Source: Tetranychus cinnabarinus (taxonomy: Eukaryota; Arthropoda; Arachnida; Trombidiformes; Tetranychidae). From it: a DNA stretch of 64,000 nucleotides. Below the pieces are notes generated by a model, which saw only the letters and a list, made by a program, of their open reading frames with translations, had not been told where the DNA came from and ran no database searches. Positions 42,349 through 53,300 of the stretch are shown here, piece after piece. The first letter of the stretch is position 1. Each line of letters begins with the position of its first letter. The stretch lies in the NCBI GenBank assembly GCA_022266195.1, contig WHVY01000001.1:13640001-13704000 (forward strand), read 5' to 3'. Both the position numbers and the translations under genes were made by a program.

Positions 42349-43037
42349 ATGCTGCAGCACGAAAAAGTATCCTCAGAAAATCAATCATCAGCTACGCCAA
42401 ATATCGTTCCAGATGAGGATGATCAAGCAGAGTCTTTCAATGCAAATGATACCACAATGCTCATTGCGAATTCGACAGCTTACACTGGCGCCGCGATGCC
42501 TCATCCCGATGGTTTTCAATCAATCTCACCAATTGGTGCATCCAAAGTAACTTTTTCTTCTAATCCGAGTTCACAAAGGTTCAGTTCGATTGAAGATGTT
42601 ACAGTGAATGATGAAGATACAATCGACATATCGACAAAATACAATCGCGTACTCATATCTGATGATTGGCAAATAATTTCTCCCGAAGGATATACATTGA
42701 GCAAAACAGAATTGAGAGACGCAGAAATTACTGACAATAAAATGGTTGTTTGCAAAGCTCCTGTTTGCCAAAGTAAATGTGCTTTAAAAATCCACACAAT
42801 GACATGACAGGGCGCCGTTACATAATTAATAACACTGTATTGGGAATGACATATTATTGCATCGAATGTGATGAGCCATTTGAAGGAAAATCCAATTTGA
42901 TTGATCATTCGAACCGTTGTCCGTACAGACAAAGAGTTGCTTTGGAAAATGTAGCATGTAGGAAAACTACAAAGAGTACAGTAAGCAACAACCAAGAAAG
43001 CGAGAACAGAGCATACCGACCCTATCCCAATTATTGA
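42349..43037 (+). CDS. Uncharacterised zinc-finger protein, needs a -1 frameshift
   Basis: Two overlapping frames form one product if ribosomes or an indel shift by -1 near 42783. The first (42349-42807) is acidic and Ser/Thr-rich (MLQHEKVSSENQSSATPN..), with an open frame extending further upstream to about 42170. The second carries YYCIECDEPF...LIDHSNRC, a C-x2-C-x12-H-x3-C zinc finger, and a basic tail. At the junction the zero frame reads GCT TTA AAA, i.e. the heptamer T-TTA-AAA that is slippery in viral and retroelement frameshifting. It may be a broken gene, an assembly error or a true frameshift gene. Family not recognised. Confidence 0.45.
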
Positions 43038-43944
43038 AAAACTGGACGAAAAGTTCATTGACTATTTAAAACTTTCACATCAACGATTATGTCACTCCAG
43101 ACTAATTTCAATCACTAATTTCACTGAATTCCTGGATCACATGTAATAATTTTGGCCATTTAATAACATTTATTAATAATAACCATTTTGTGGACAATAA
43201 TTTCCATTTAAATTAACTAAAATTTAGTTAAACTAATAATTAAATAAGCACTAGTCCAATTGACCAAGCACTAGTTCCAGACATTTTCAAGATACCACAT
43301 TGGAGTCTTAATTTCCACTCCCCTCAATAATCCTTTAGTTAAAACAAAGTATTTGTTTTGCCCTTCTGACCATTGTTAAGAATGAGAAATAAGACAGGGG
43401 AATAGACAGAATAAAGAAAGAGGAGAATAATTTGGACCATTTCTCTTTCTCAATTTAAACACTTAATTTTTGAATATTACATCCCCCCACTTTAGGTCAG
43501 AAGTACCATTTCCATTTCCACGATTAGTGGAACCACAATTTTAGTATTTAATAATAATTCAATTGATGAATGGTCCAGGTTCATCTGTCCAGCAAATACT
43601 AAAATCAGAATTTTAAATAATTTAATAAAATGTCAATAATAATTTAATGGACACAATTGTTCGATGGGTAACTTGTCCAGACGCAATTTTGTCCACTTTT
43701 AATAATTTTTCAAACATATATTAATATAAATTTATGGCCACATTTCAATTGGTAACTTGTCCAGTTTCATTTCCATGATTGGAACTAATAATAATTTTAA
43801 TATTCAATAATATGAATTGAATGGATGATGTGGGTGAGCCAGCCCAGATTTCATCCGAGGAATGCTGAAAATAATTTCAAAGGTTAAAATCAAATTTTAC
43901 AGCAAATAATCCTGTTCGAGTTTTTACTAGATTACATTGTTAGT
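43038..43944. other. AT-rich stretch, no gene
   Basis: Many short ATTAATAAT runs and several copies of TTGTCCAG. A CCCCCCACTTTAGGTCAGAAG patch at about 43482 hints at a solo LTR or other element end, but I could not define termini. Confidence 0.4.
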
Positions 43945-45376
43945 TTAATAATAAACAGTTGGTAGATCATTAGAAATGTCTTTGATTCTGGTCACTCTCG
44001 GCCTCCTGGTTTGGACAACAAAAACTTCCATTGGCTTTGGATTTGATACTTTAGCTTTAGACAATGTAATCATCGAATTACTTTTCTGGCTTTTTGACTC
44101 CGTTTTGCGCTTAAATAGATTACAGTAAAAATTTAAAAACCTTTCTGAAAGTGAAACTAGGGATAAACCAAACCAGAAATTTAAACTGCTAGCAAAGTAA
44201 ATCAACAAATCGAGTAAAGTGTATTCAGGGAAATATCGATTGATTTCAAATGGGTTTGCTGGAGCTCTAACTACAATCTCATAGACTCCATCTGATCGAA
44301 GGATCTTGGTGACAATCAGGTTTATTTGCTTGAATAGCACAATATTCACGGCAAAATTTGTAAAAGTGTCTCTTTTTTTCCCTTTCAGTTTCATTCGGAT
44401 TTAAATATTCGTGATAAAATTGATGAAAATCACTCATGTGATCACTTGATTCATTAAAATTCTGTACAGTCCCATAAAAAACTGCACCAGTGGCTTGTGA
44501 AGAGGCATTGTTTAAACAAGCATAAAAATAATCATCTCTTGACAAATAACCAATCAATGAGTAATTAAAACATGATATTTCATAATCGTCTTGGACAAGT
44601 AAGTTGATTATTTTGGAATAGGTGATTATATGAGTTGCTGGACTTTCACTGAAACCAATTCGAAATGCTGACTGTTTCTTACCCTGAATCAAATGACTAT
44701 GCGAAGTGAAAATTACGTTAACTGTAGACGCCATAATGGATACATTCGGATTCAATTGGATCTTTAACATTACTCCATTGTAAGGCTGCTGAAAAATGTG
44801 TTCCCGTTTATATTCAAGAGGCTGCTTTGTTTCATTCAAACATTTTATTGTCAAACAAAATGATGGTTGGCGAATGAAATGAAATATTTCACAATAAGAA
44901 TCAGCATTTATCAGTTTAGGGCCTATTTGCAGATTATCAGGACGGCGAGTGGGTGCCAATTTAACCACAGGAGCTGCATGTTTAATATCCTTTAACAGTC
45001 CGTTCAGTTGTTTGGTTGTTAAGTTGCCCAGAAGGGAATAAATTTCTGTATAAACATCATTATGACTTGAATAATCTTCGAAGAATGGCCTATTTCTCAG
45101 AATAGAACTGAAATTTCCAAATTGCTGATCAGCTTTGGTCAAATTGATAAGATCCAGGAATGGAAAACACAAAGACACATCGGGTAAAATGAATTTTTCT
45201 GGATACATTAAGTTCACTTTGTTTGTGATTTCACCGTACAAATAATCAATTGCGATTGAATAAATTTGTCCAGCACTTAACGTTGTTATTAAGAGATGAA
45301 TAAGTAAACGGATACGCTTACGAAGAGCTGGAGGTGATGAAAGTGGTGCAGGTGTAACTTTGTTCAAATCGTCCAT
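43945..45376 (-). pseudogene. DEG/ENaC channel, one frameshift
   Basis: Sodium-channel family of degenerins. From the ATG at 45376 the first frame gives a cytosolic start, TM1 (about IRLLIHLLITTLSAGQIYSI), the post-TM1 motif FILPDVSLCFPF and a large Cys-containing extracellular loop ending FCREYCAIQANKPDCHQDP. It then stops. The +1 frame continues with SDGVYEIVVRAPANPF and TM2 with the family pore signature (SSLNFWFGLSLVSLSERF), ending at 43945. The break lies near 44285-44300 and there is no room for an intron. Either a recent pseudogene or a single-base error; otherwise the gene is complete. Confidence 0.75.
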
Positions 45377-45625
45377 TTGCAATGTTGGATAACAAATGAT
45401 TGAATTATCGTAATCATCATCTAAAGATGGAATCGATTTACTGTTAACTTCGCAATGATTGATTGCAATAGTTTCTTTTCTTTCTTGTATTGATTGAATT
45501 CAGTTCATTCTTTCATTTGTAAGAAACTTTGACTTGTTGCTTATTCATAATAGAACTTAAAATTAACAAGCTGAGGCACGATCATGAATGATCGTAAATT
45601 TCTTTTAACCACCCATGCTAAGCGT

Positions 45626-46110
45626 CTTTTCACGGTATTGTCCACCGCTCAATCCAACACATCTACCAAATCAACTAAATCAAACAACATCAGTTTTTAA
45701 AGAAACTTTTCTCAACAAAACTGTCCACTAAATTGTCCATCACTTTAGAGTGGCTTTTTTCACACGCATTTTCAAACAATTTTTATATAAGATCATCCAC
45801 CACCCAAATCCACCAAATTTTTTACCACTTTGGTGATTAATAGTGGATGTGCTAGATGGTGTAAAAGTGGTCAACAAATAAAAATGAAAATAATTTTCTC
45901 AAGAATCTGAGTTCTGGGTGGTAGATAATCTTATAAAAATTTGTTTGAAAAATGGTGGAAAAAGCCACTTTAAAGTGATGGACAATTTTGTTGAGAAAAG
46001 TTTCTTTAAAAAGTGATGTTGTTTGATTTTGTTGATTTTGTTGATTTTGTTGATTTGGTAGATGTGTTGGATTGTTTGGTGGACAATATGGTGGACAATA
46101 CGGTGAAAAA
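45626..46110. mobile_element. Foldback MITE with long inverted repeats
   Basis: Two arms of roughly 190-200 bp are inverted copies of each other. Both read, from the outside, TTTTCACnGTATTGTCCACC, then AATCCAACACATCTACCAAA, TTTTTAAAGAAACTTTTCTC and CAACAAAA.TGTCCA. The centre is about 80 bp. The right arm has an expanded GATTTTGTT repeat. No coding frame. Target duplication not clear. Confidence 0.75.
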
Positions 46111-46920
46111 TCGGTAAAAAAACTGGTGAAAAAAGCCGGTCCCCTCTTTACTCTTCACTCAAATGACAAAAAATCATAAAATTTTTACATAAAATCCTGG
46201 TCCAACAATCAACCATCAACCTAAATAACAAAAAGTTTTTCCCCCTCTCTCAATGTTATTGGATACGAATTCTACATTTTTCCCCCATCCTCTATTTTCA
46301 TGATTTCTCAGAGGTCATGAGGTTCTGAGGTTAGGTTTCCTATTTTTCGTCGTTGTAGTTGAATCAGGGCTTTCAGACTGTGTAATTTTTTTTCTTGGAA
46401 TCCGCTCAGTTTGGCCACAATCTTGACGCAAAAATTTGATACTTTGACTTTATATATTGTATAGATATAGATTATAATTTTCTATTCCATAAGTTTTTGT
46501 TTTGTTGTAACTAAAAAGAAGTCGAATGTTATTTGTTGTTATATTTTGATTAAGTCAATCAAGTATTTCGCATTTCAGGCAAACAATCAACTCTTTGACT
46601 CTAACCAAAGACCTAAGACATTTTATTCAAACTTTCATGTTGACATCAATTGATTGAAATCAGTTTTGCAAATAATCGCAATGGTTAACACATTCTTCAG
46701 TAATCAATCGGCTATTTTTTTGATTACACTCACAGAAACTGTACATAATTTTTTCAATGTGTATCAAGGAGGGACATCTACTTTTGAATTTCGATTCGAT
46801 TTATTTAATTATTAATTCAATTTTCTTTCGTGAAATTTCAAACTAAAAAATCTAAAAATCAGTTTAAAAAACATTTTTGCATTGATCTATTGAGGAAGAT
46901 CTATCAATTTTTTGTTATTT

Positions 46921-47202
46921 AGGGGCAATCCGATCAAAACAATTAATGAAATAAAAATTTCAATTAGATTAAAAACTGATAAGAAGTTAATCTAATTTTC
47001 ACAAAAATTTAATCTCAATAATGTCCACTGGGAAAAATTTTTTAATTGACGACAGGCGCATGACCTAAATGTTGTTAAATTGGTTGATCGGATCTTTGTA
47101 AATTAGTGACGTCACAAATTATTGAAATTTTATCTTATCTTATCTTTACAAACATTTTTAGTCTAATTTTTAACTACATTTCTTGTTGATCGGATTGCCC
47201 CT
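46921..47202. mobile_element. Short inverted-repeat element (MITE), 282 bp
   Basis: Perfect 17-bp terminal inverted repeats, AGGGGCAATCCGATCAA at the left end and its complement at the right, with weaker inverted similarity inside (for example TTAGATTAAAAACT against AGTCTAATTTTTAACT). No coding frame. Confidence 0.75.
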
Positions 47203-47680
47203 TAATTGTTTAGCAGATATTAGTGAGGCAAAGGTATTAGATGAGACTCATAAAATGCATTTGTTATTTTGTCAATAACATGTCTAGGTAGATGAAGATA
47301 AAATTTTGTTGGTCTGATTCTGGCATTAATTTTACGTTGCGTATTGGAGATTAGAGTCTCGATTTAGTTATTCCTTTTCGAACTTGTGTCCATTGTCAAT
47401 CCAAGAATGTTAGCTTTACAAGTTATGAGAGAGTTATGTAATGGAGCATATTCTTTGTATTCAATCTGGATATATCTGGCTAGAATTTTTGTTTTCTGTG
47501 GTAGAACTGAGAGGTTAAGCTCTTTGATTGAACTGATTAAAGCAGTGATCAACTAAAGCCATCTACAGAAGTTATACTTTACTCTGATAGATGGCGTGAC
47601 CAATTTCAAATCCAAGTTGCCTTTGTCTAACAAATTGTTATTAACAATTAAGTTGAGCTTATTAAACTTTCTTAAATGGT
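47203..47680. other. Intergenic, nothing recognised
   Basis: AT-rich. An open frame of 62 residues at 47364-47552 (-) shows no family motif. Confidence 0.5.
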
Positions 47681-48053
47681 TATGATTCAATTGTTGGAAA
47701 TGGTGAGGTTGTTGTTGTGAAGCTCAATGATTAACTGATTGGTTTGACTTTGTTGGGGTGAAATGTGATTCCCTTGCTGTTGCTTCTCTTACTCTTTGCC
47801 TGGACTTGTGAGTTATCTGAAGATGGTGAATGTTGTTGTTGCTGGTGTTGATGTTGGTGTTGGTGTTGATTTTGATGATTATTGTGATGTTGACCTGGTG
47901 ATTGATGTTGATTATGATGATGTTGGTGTACCATTGAATGAACATGTCTAAAAGGGAAATTAAATTAAGAGAAGAGAAAACGAATTTAAGTATTTTGCTT
48001 TCAATCTTACATTTTTTTGTTGCCAGCAAGGAGAAGCTAAGCAAATAATTAAA
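47681..48053 (-). pseudogene. Truncated copy of the Su(H) last exon
   Basis: Matches 50647-51008, i.e. the start of the last Su(H) exon with its acceptor and part of the intron before it. It encodes the same HQHHHNQHQSPGQHHNNHQN run and SPSSDN. An insertion of about 14 bp near 47795 turns the QVQEQQQG part into QVQAKSKRSNSKG and the frame ends early. The rest of the gene is absent, so this copy cannot make the protein, but it keeps a usable-looking 3' splice site downstream of Su(H). Confidence 0.85.
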
Positions 48054-48056
48054 CTA

Positions 48057-48710
48057 CGGAACCAACACGATTTGAGCTGTTAACATTAAATTCATAATAC
48101 TCGACGTTTTATCAATGTAAATTAGTTTATTGTCGGTTGATGTTATTGAAAATAAATTTGGTCTTCGTCAGTTATTGTTTCAACTGCCAGACATGTTTTC
48201 AAAGTTTTGTTTATTGATCAATCATTCAAGCCATGATAAATTGAAAAATTAAAAATTATCTTTTCGCTTTAGTTTTTTGCATTATCTTTACTCACATTGC
48301 TATTTATTGAATTTATCGGATTCAACTTGAACAATGGGATTGAAATATTTTATTGAATAGTTCAATTAATCAACACACATAGCACAGTTAATTAACTAGC
48401 TCTACTACTACTAGTACTTATTGGATGTTAAACAAGTTCAAGTCTACCACTGAAAATCATGAAATATGCCAATAGTGTAAATAAGCTATTTCACGAGAGG
48501 TGCAGTTTCAGAAGGGTGACTGTAACCTGAAAATATCAAAGGTTGATATTTAAACAAGCCAACTGAATAACACAACTAATTGCTTTAATAGAAAAGACAA
48601 TGAGTATAAAAGGAAACCATTTCTAATGAACAGTATCAGTTTCAGTTCAAATTACACCAAGTTATTCAAACATATTTCTCAGTGTTCTAGTTAATCATAA
48701 AAAAGATAAA
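48057..48710. repeat. Segmental duplicate of the 39.4-40.3 kb region
   Basis: Diverged copy of the stretch between the gustatory receptor and secreted peptide copy 1. Its left edge abuts the Su(H) fragment within a few bases. About 48476-48500 carries a piece of the mariner-like MITE family. Confidence 0.75.
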
Positions 48711-49063
48711 ATGCAGTTCTTCAAAATCTCTCTTCTTGTTATTTTCATTACTTTTGTAGCTGTTTTCAGTTTTGTCACAGCAGTACCAAAAGGAATGGGT
48801 ATCATTGGCTGGGAAAGGAACAACATTGCTGGAAGGGCACAAGGAAATGATGTCAAAGGTATTGTATTCATTCAAAATTTCATACATAACCTGTGTGGAT
48901 AAATTATGGGACTTTAACCCATACAAATACATTATAAAAAGTCCCATAATTTATCCACACAGGTTATTAATATAACCAAAGATTAATTTCAATAAATTTT
49001 TTCGTGTTTAATTTATCTATGAAAATTCCAGACGAGTCAATCAATCCAATGATGTTTGAGTAA
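48711..49063 (+). CDS. Small secreted peptide, copy 2
   Basis: Paralogue of the gene at 40274. Exons 48711-48858 and 49032-49063 give 59 residues: an identical signal peptide, then AVPKGMGIIGWERNNIAGRAQGND and a short tail DESINPMMFE. The donor AAAG|GTATTG and acceptor TTCCAG|ACGAG are good. The intron is about 100 bp longer than in copy 1 because of the hairpin listed next. Function unknown; no Cys, so not a disulphide-type toxin or defensin. Confidence 0.6.
48886..48967. repeat. Perfect 30-bp inverted repeat (hairpin)
   Basis: Arms 48886-48915 and 48938-48967 (containing TGTGTGGATAAATTATGGGA and its complement) are perfectly complementary with a 22-nt loop. It is in the intron of peptide copy 2 and absent from the intron of copy 1. 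Confidence 0.9.
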
Positions 49064-50385
49064 GACAAGACAAAAGATATGGAAGATGTTGGTAATCATT
49101 CTAGTGAGGGGTCTATTAATAATAATCATTAAGTTTATTACCTTGATAGCGCATAAGTTAAGGTTCTGGGACATTGTTGAATAAAAGAATGAAAAATTAA
49201 ACTCAATTATTTGCTATCATGTAAATCTTTTCCTGTTTCTGAACTTATAAAATTAAAATTATCTTTTCTCTCATTGTTATTGATTGATTTCTTGAATAGT
49301 TATGGCTAACTCATTTGTTTAATTGTGTTTTGTAGTTTCCATCTAATTGTGTCAAAATACAGATTCAAGATAATCCTCTTAATGATGGGAACTTGGAAGA
49401 GTTAGAGGCAAATATAAGGCCAGTAGAAAGTGAGCCTCATGAAGGTAAGAGAATTGAAAGGTGAAAGTCCGAAATTGATCAAGTTTAAAGCAGAAATGGA
49501 TGCATTTTCATGATAAAACTGAATTTTATTTTAGCTGATGAATCTAAAATGGTTAGTAAATGATCGACTTTTATAACTTGATATCATTTTTTAATGGAAA
49601 TGAAAAGATTGTGTTTTACAATTACCCGATATAAGATAAATTTGTTATATAAACCCAATGACTTACATAAAAGCTCAAAATGCTAGATCATTAAAATGGA
49701 CAATGAAGTGAGGAAAGAAATGATATTTGTTTGAAGTTTGAATGGTCATTTGAATAGCTTTATATATTTGATTAAAATTAAGAAGCAACTATTCTTTCCT
49801 TCAAATTTGCAAAACCATATTGGAAATGATTAAAATCACTGTGTGTGATTGATCCATTTGAATTAACAGATGAAGTATTTTTGTGTTTTTTTACAAAAAA
49901 ATAATAAATATTCACATTATATTACAATAGAAACAAGGAAAAATGTTTTCATTTTAATTTTGATTGCACTTCACCAGCAAAATGGATTGATTTTACTTTA
50001 ATAATATCATTGAATTGAATATTAGGACAGTAATAAAGTAAATTAATATATAAGATATCGCTGATTGGACATTTAAGATTGAAAGCCATTTGTTAAATTA
50101 AAATTTTGCACAGATAACTTTGAAATTAAGGTTGACAATCAAAATTTTGATTTTTCCTGCTTCACATTAAAACTTTTCATGATAATATTTAACTGAACAT
50201 CAATTATTATTCTTTAAAGAGTTACTTGAGTATTTTTTTTGTCTTAAAAAGTAAAACTCTACGATAATTGTACAAATCTTTCTCTTCATTCATAACTTTA
50301 TCATTACAATAGACAGTATTAGTTTCTTTTTAACCGATTTAAATTAAATGCTTGATAATAGTTGAAAATTAGTTTTTGATAAACA
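49064..50385. other. Intergenic, 3' of Su(H)
   Basis: AT-rich with no recognised gene. The first 150 bp still resemble the 3' flank of peptide copy 1 (TTACCTTGATAGCGC.TAAGTT). The Su(H) 3' UTR must lie at the right end. Confidence 0.6.
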
Positions 50386-53300
50386 TTAAAGAGCTTGTAA
50401 ATGAGGTTGAGAGTGATGGGTTGAAGGAGGGCCATGACCAGGTACATAATAGGGATGAGATCGATAAGTTGATCTTTGAAGATGATGTAAACTCGGTGAA
50501 CGTAAATTATCACCAGATCCTAATCGAGACACCATTGACATATGAGGATGGGTTAAATGATTGTTAGCATGTAAATGGTTTGCTGGATGAGGAGGTGCAA
50601 GGTGATGGTGATGGGTTAACAGGGTTGGCGGTGGAGGAGAGCCTAGTGAATGATTCAATTGTTGGAAATGATGATGTTGTTGTGGAGGTTGATGATTAAC
50701 TTGATTGGTTTGACTTTGTTGGGGTGAAATGTGATTCCCTTGCTGTTGCTCCTGGACTTGTGGGTTATCTGAAGATGGTGAATGTTGTTGTTGCGGGTGT
50801 TGATGTTGGTGTTGGTGTTGATTTTGATGATTATTGTGATGTTGACCTGGTGATTGATGTTGATTATGATGATGTTGGTGTTCCATTGAATGAACATGTC
50901 TAAAAGGGAAATTAAATTAAGAGAAGAGAAAACCAATTTAAGTATTTTGCTTTTAATCTTTTGTTTTTTTACTGTTTCCAGCAAGGACAAGCTAAGCAAA
51001 TAATTAAACTAATTAAATTTAAGTTTTGCTTGTTTTTTGCTTTTACTTTTAATTGTATGAATATTAATTAAAAATAATACGTACCCATTAAGAGTATTTT
51101 CAGGTAAAGGTTGATTCTGTTGTAAGAAGAAAAGAAAAGATGAATAAACAATTAGAAAGATGCATTTGATATCAGATAAATGGCAACTGTAATCCACTTT
51201 GAATTGTGAAGTAGTGGGAACAGAAAGATTGTTATAAAAATATTGTTACAATTTTCAATTCAATTGTTTCCTATTTATCTTGAATTTGCGAAATTAGTTT
51301 AATTTTTAAAGATAATGCGACGATAATGATAAGTTAATTATTTCTGGTGTTTATAAATTGTAAAGTAAAAGTTCTCACAGTTTCAACATGTTGAAAACAA
51401 TTGAACCAGAAAAACCAAACTTTTTCACTCAATCCTAACCTAAGTCAATTTGGGTGACAATTAAACTTTCAATTAGGCTCTTTTGTGGCTGATTGATGCA
51501 TTTTGTTAACATTCAAGGTTACCATTAATTATAGCAACAATTATTGTCAAAATCAATCATTTGAAAGTTAATAAACAAAATGATTATATCACCTAAAAAT
51601 TTCTATGTAAATTACACTGCAAGGGAAAATGATTGTTACTTTGCATCCAAAAATCATAAAAGGTTCACAAAAGCGCGTAAATGTGATTAAATTAGAGACA
51701 ACAATAAAAACATTGTAGTCAATAATCAAATACAAAAACCATGTTTTTCATTCTACCCTAATTAGACTGAACATTAATTAACAGAGATAGATAGATAGAG
51801 GGACAGAAGAATAAAAAGGTAGAATAAGTTATAATCAATGATCCAATCGGATACACTTCAATGATAAATTTACTTTTCCCATAGAGAGATTATTATAATA
51901 TATATATATTATTGATGTGAGAAAATTTACATTATTTAGAAAGCGCAGATTAGTGATTAAAGTTTCAAATGACAATATAAAAAGGTAAATGAGACTCACT
52001 TGAATCAATGAAGATGGAGGTGTTCCTGTTGGTTGAGGTTGTTGATGTGGATGATGTGTTTGATGAGAGGGATGAAGAGAGTTAGGATGACCATGGGAAT
52101 GTTGTTGTTGCGACTGTTGTTCATGTTGATGTTGATGTTGATGCTGGTGTTGATGATGTTGCTGTTGTTGTTGTTGTTGCTGTTGCTGCTGTTGTTGTTG
52201 GGGATGAAGATGATGTTGATGAATATGTGTATGATCTAAAGGAAGTGGGGGAGGTGGCAGATGATGTGATGGATAATCATGTGGATATGTTGATAAGCCA
52301 TTAACATGTTGATAGGGTGATAATAATGGGTCAATTTCAGAATGGTGGTGAGTAGGGCGAGGTTGGTGTCCATGGTGGTGGGCAACATGATGATTAACAT
52401 GTGGTTGATGGGGTCTGGGTCCTGGTTCAGGAGTATAAGTAAAAGTAAAACCTGTTGGATAGATAACCCCATCGTCGCGAACAAGATTAACATCAATTGT
52501 AATTGCATAGCGAACCCATTCCCAACCTTCTCGGAATTCAGAAACGTGTGGAACCACACACAATAATGACTCTTGACAGCGAAAGAAGGTTTCCGTTTCA
52601 ACATCAGCGAACCAAACTTTCAAATTTTCGGTAAAATTTTCACCAGTTAACTCTAACATGGCAACTTCACCACCACCATTGAGACTAAGACCAGATACGA
52701 TAGGAACCGGAGTAACTGGAGCTCCACCATATAATCCCATTCCTTGAGTAAAGGTATATTCAGCCTTATCCGTACTTATTATTGTCCATGAAGCTCCATC
52801 AGTAATTACTTCTTTATTGGGCTCTTTTGGACATGGTGTGGCTTGAAATTGAATGATTCGTTCTTGAGATAGACAAAGATACATTCTTTCGGTATCTTTC
52901 ATGTAAAAGGCACATTTATGCAACTGCGAAACTGGATCATCCGCGTCCAAAAGGGCATTCTGTTTGTCTACTTTTCGTATCACCTTAAAGATAAATTAAG
53001 AAAATCATAAATTAACAAAAATATTGACCTTAATGGTTAAAAATAAATAAGATGACATTTGTTGAAGCATTGCTAACTTGAAGTAAAATCAGATTTGTTT
53101 TTCAACATAAGCAACATTTGATTGCTCATTAGAAAATTGATCCGTTAAACAAATCAACTCGTGAATCAAATAATTAACAAACCATTAAGCAAATGACAAT
53201 TGTCAGTTAACTGAACACAAACAAAAACACAACCTTTGAATCTTTACTTTGTAAGCTGAAAATACTTTGCTGTAAGCATGTTAACATGTAATTCAATCAA

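Noticed and set aside
42516..43058. 180-residue minus-strand ORF
   Set aside because: Antisense to the zinc-finger frames, with no domain of its own; composition fits a shadow.
43480..43510. LTR retrotransposon end near the CCCCCCACTTTAGG patch
   Set aside because: No paired LTR, primer-binding site or polyprotein frame could be found.
50655..50999. Ile/Asn-rich ORF over the last Su(H) exon
   Set aside because: Shadow frame of the His/Gln repeats; the His/Gln frame joins the upstream exon correctly.
51835..51999. Coding continuation of the large Su(H) exon to 51835
   Set aside because: The reading frame runs past a strong donor (CAA|GTGAGT at 51999) into AT-rich hydrophobic sequence unlike the tail; the next exons join in frame instead.
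52033..52239. Met/Leu-rich plus-strand ORF
   Set aside because: Antisense shadow of the poly-Gln/His region of Su(H).
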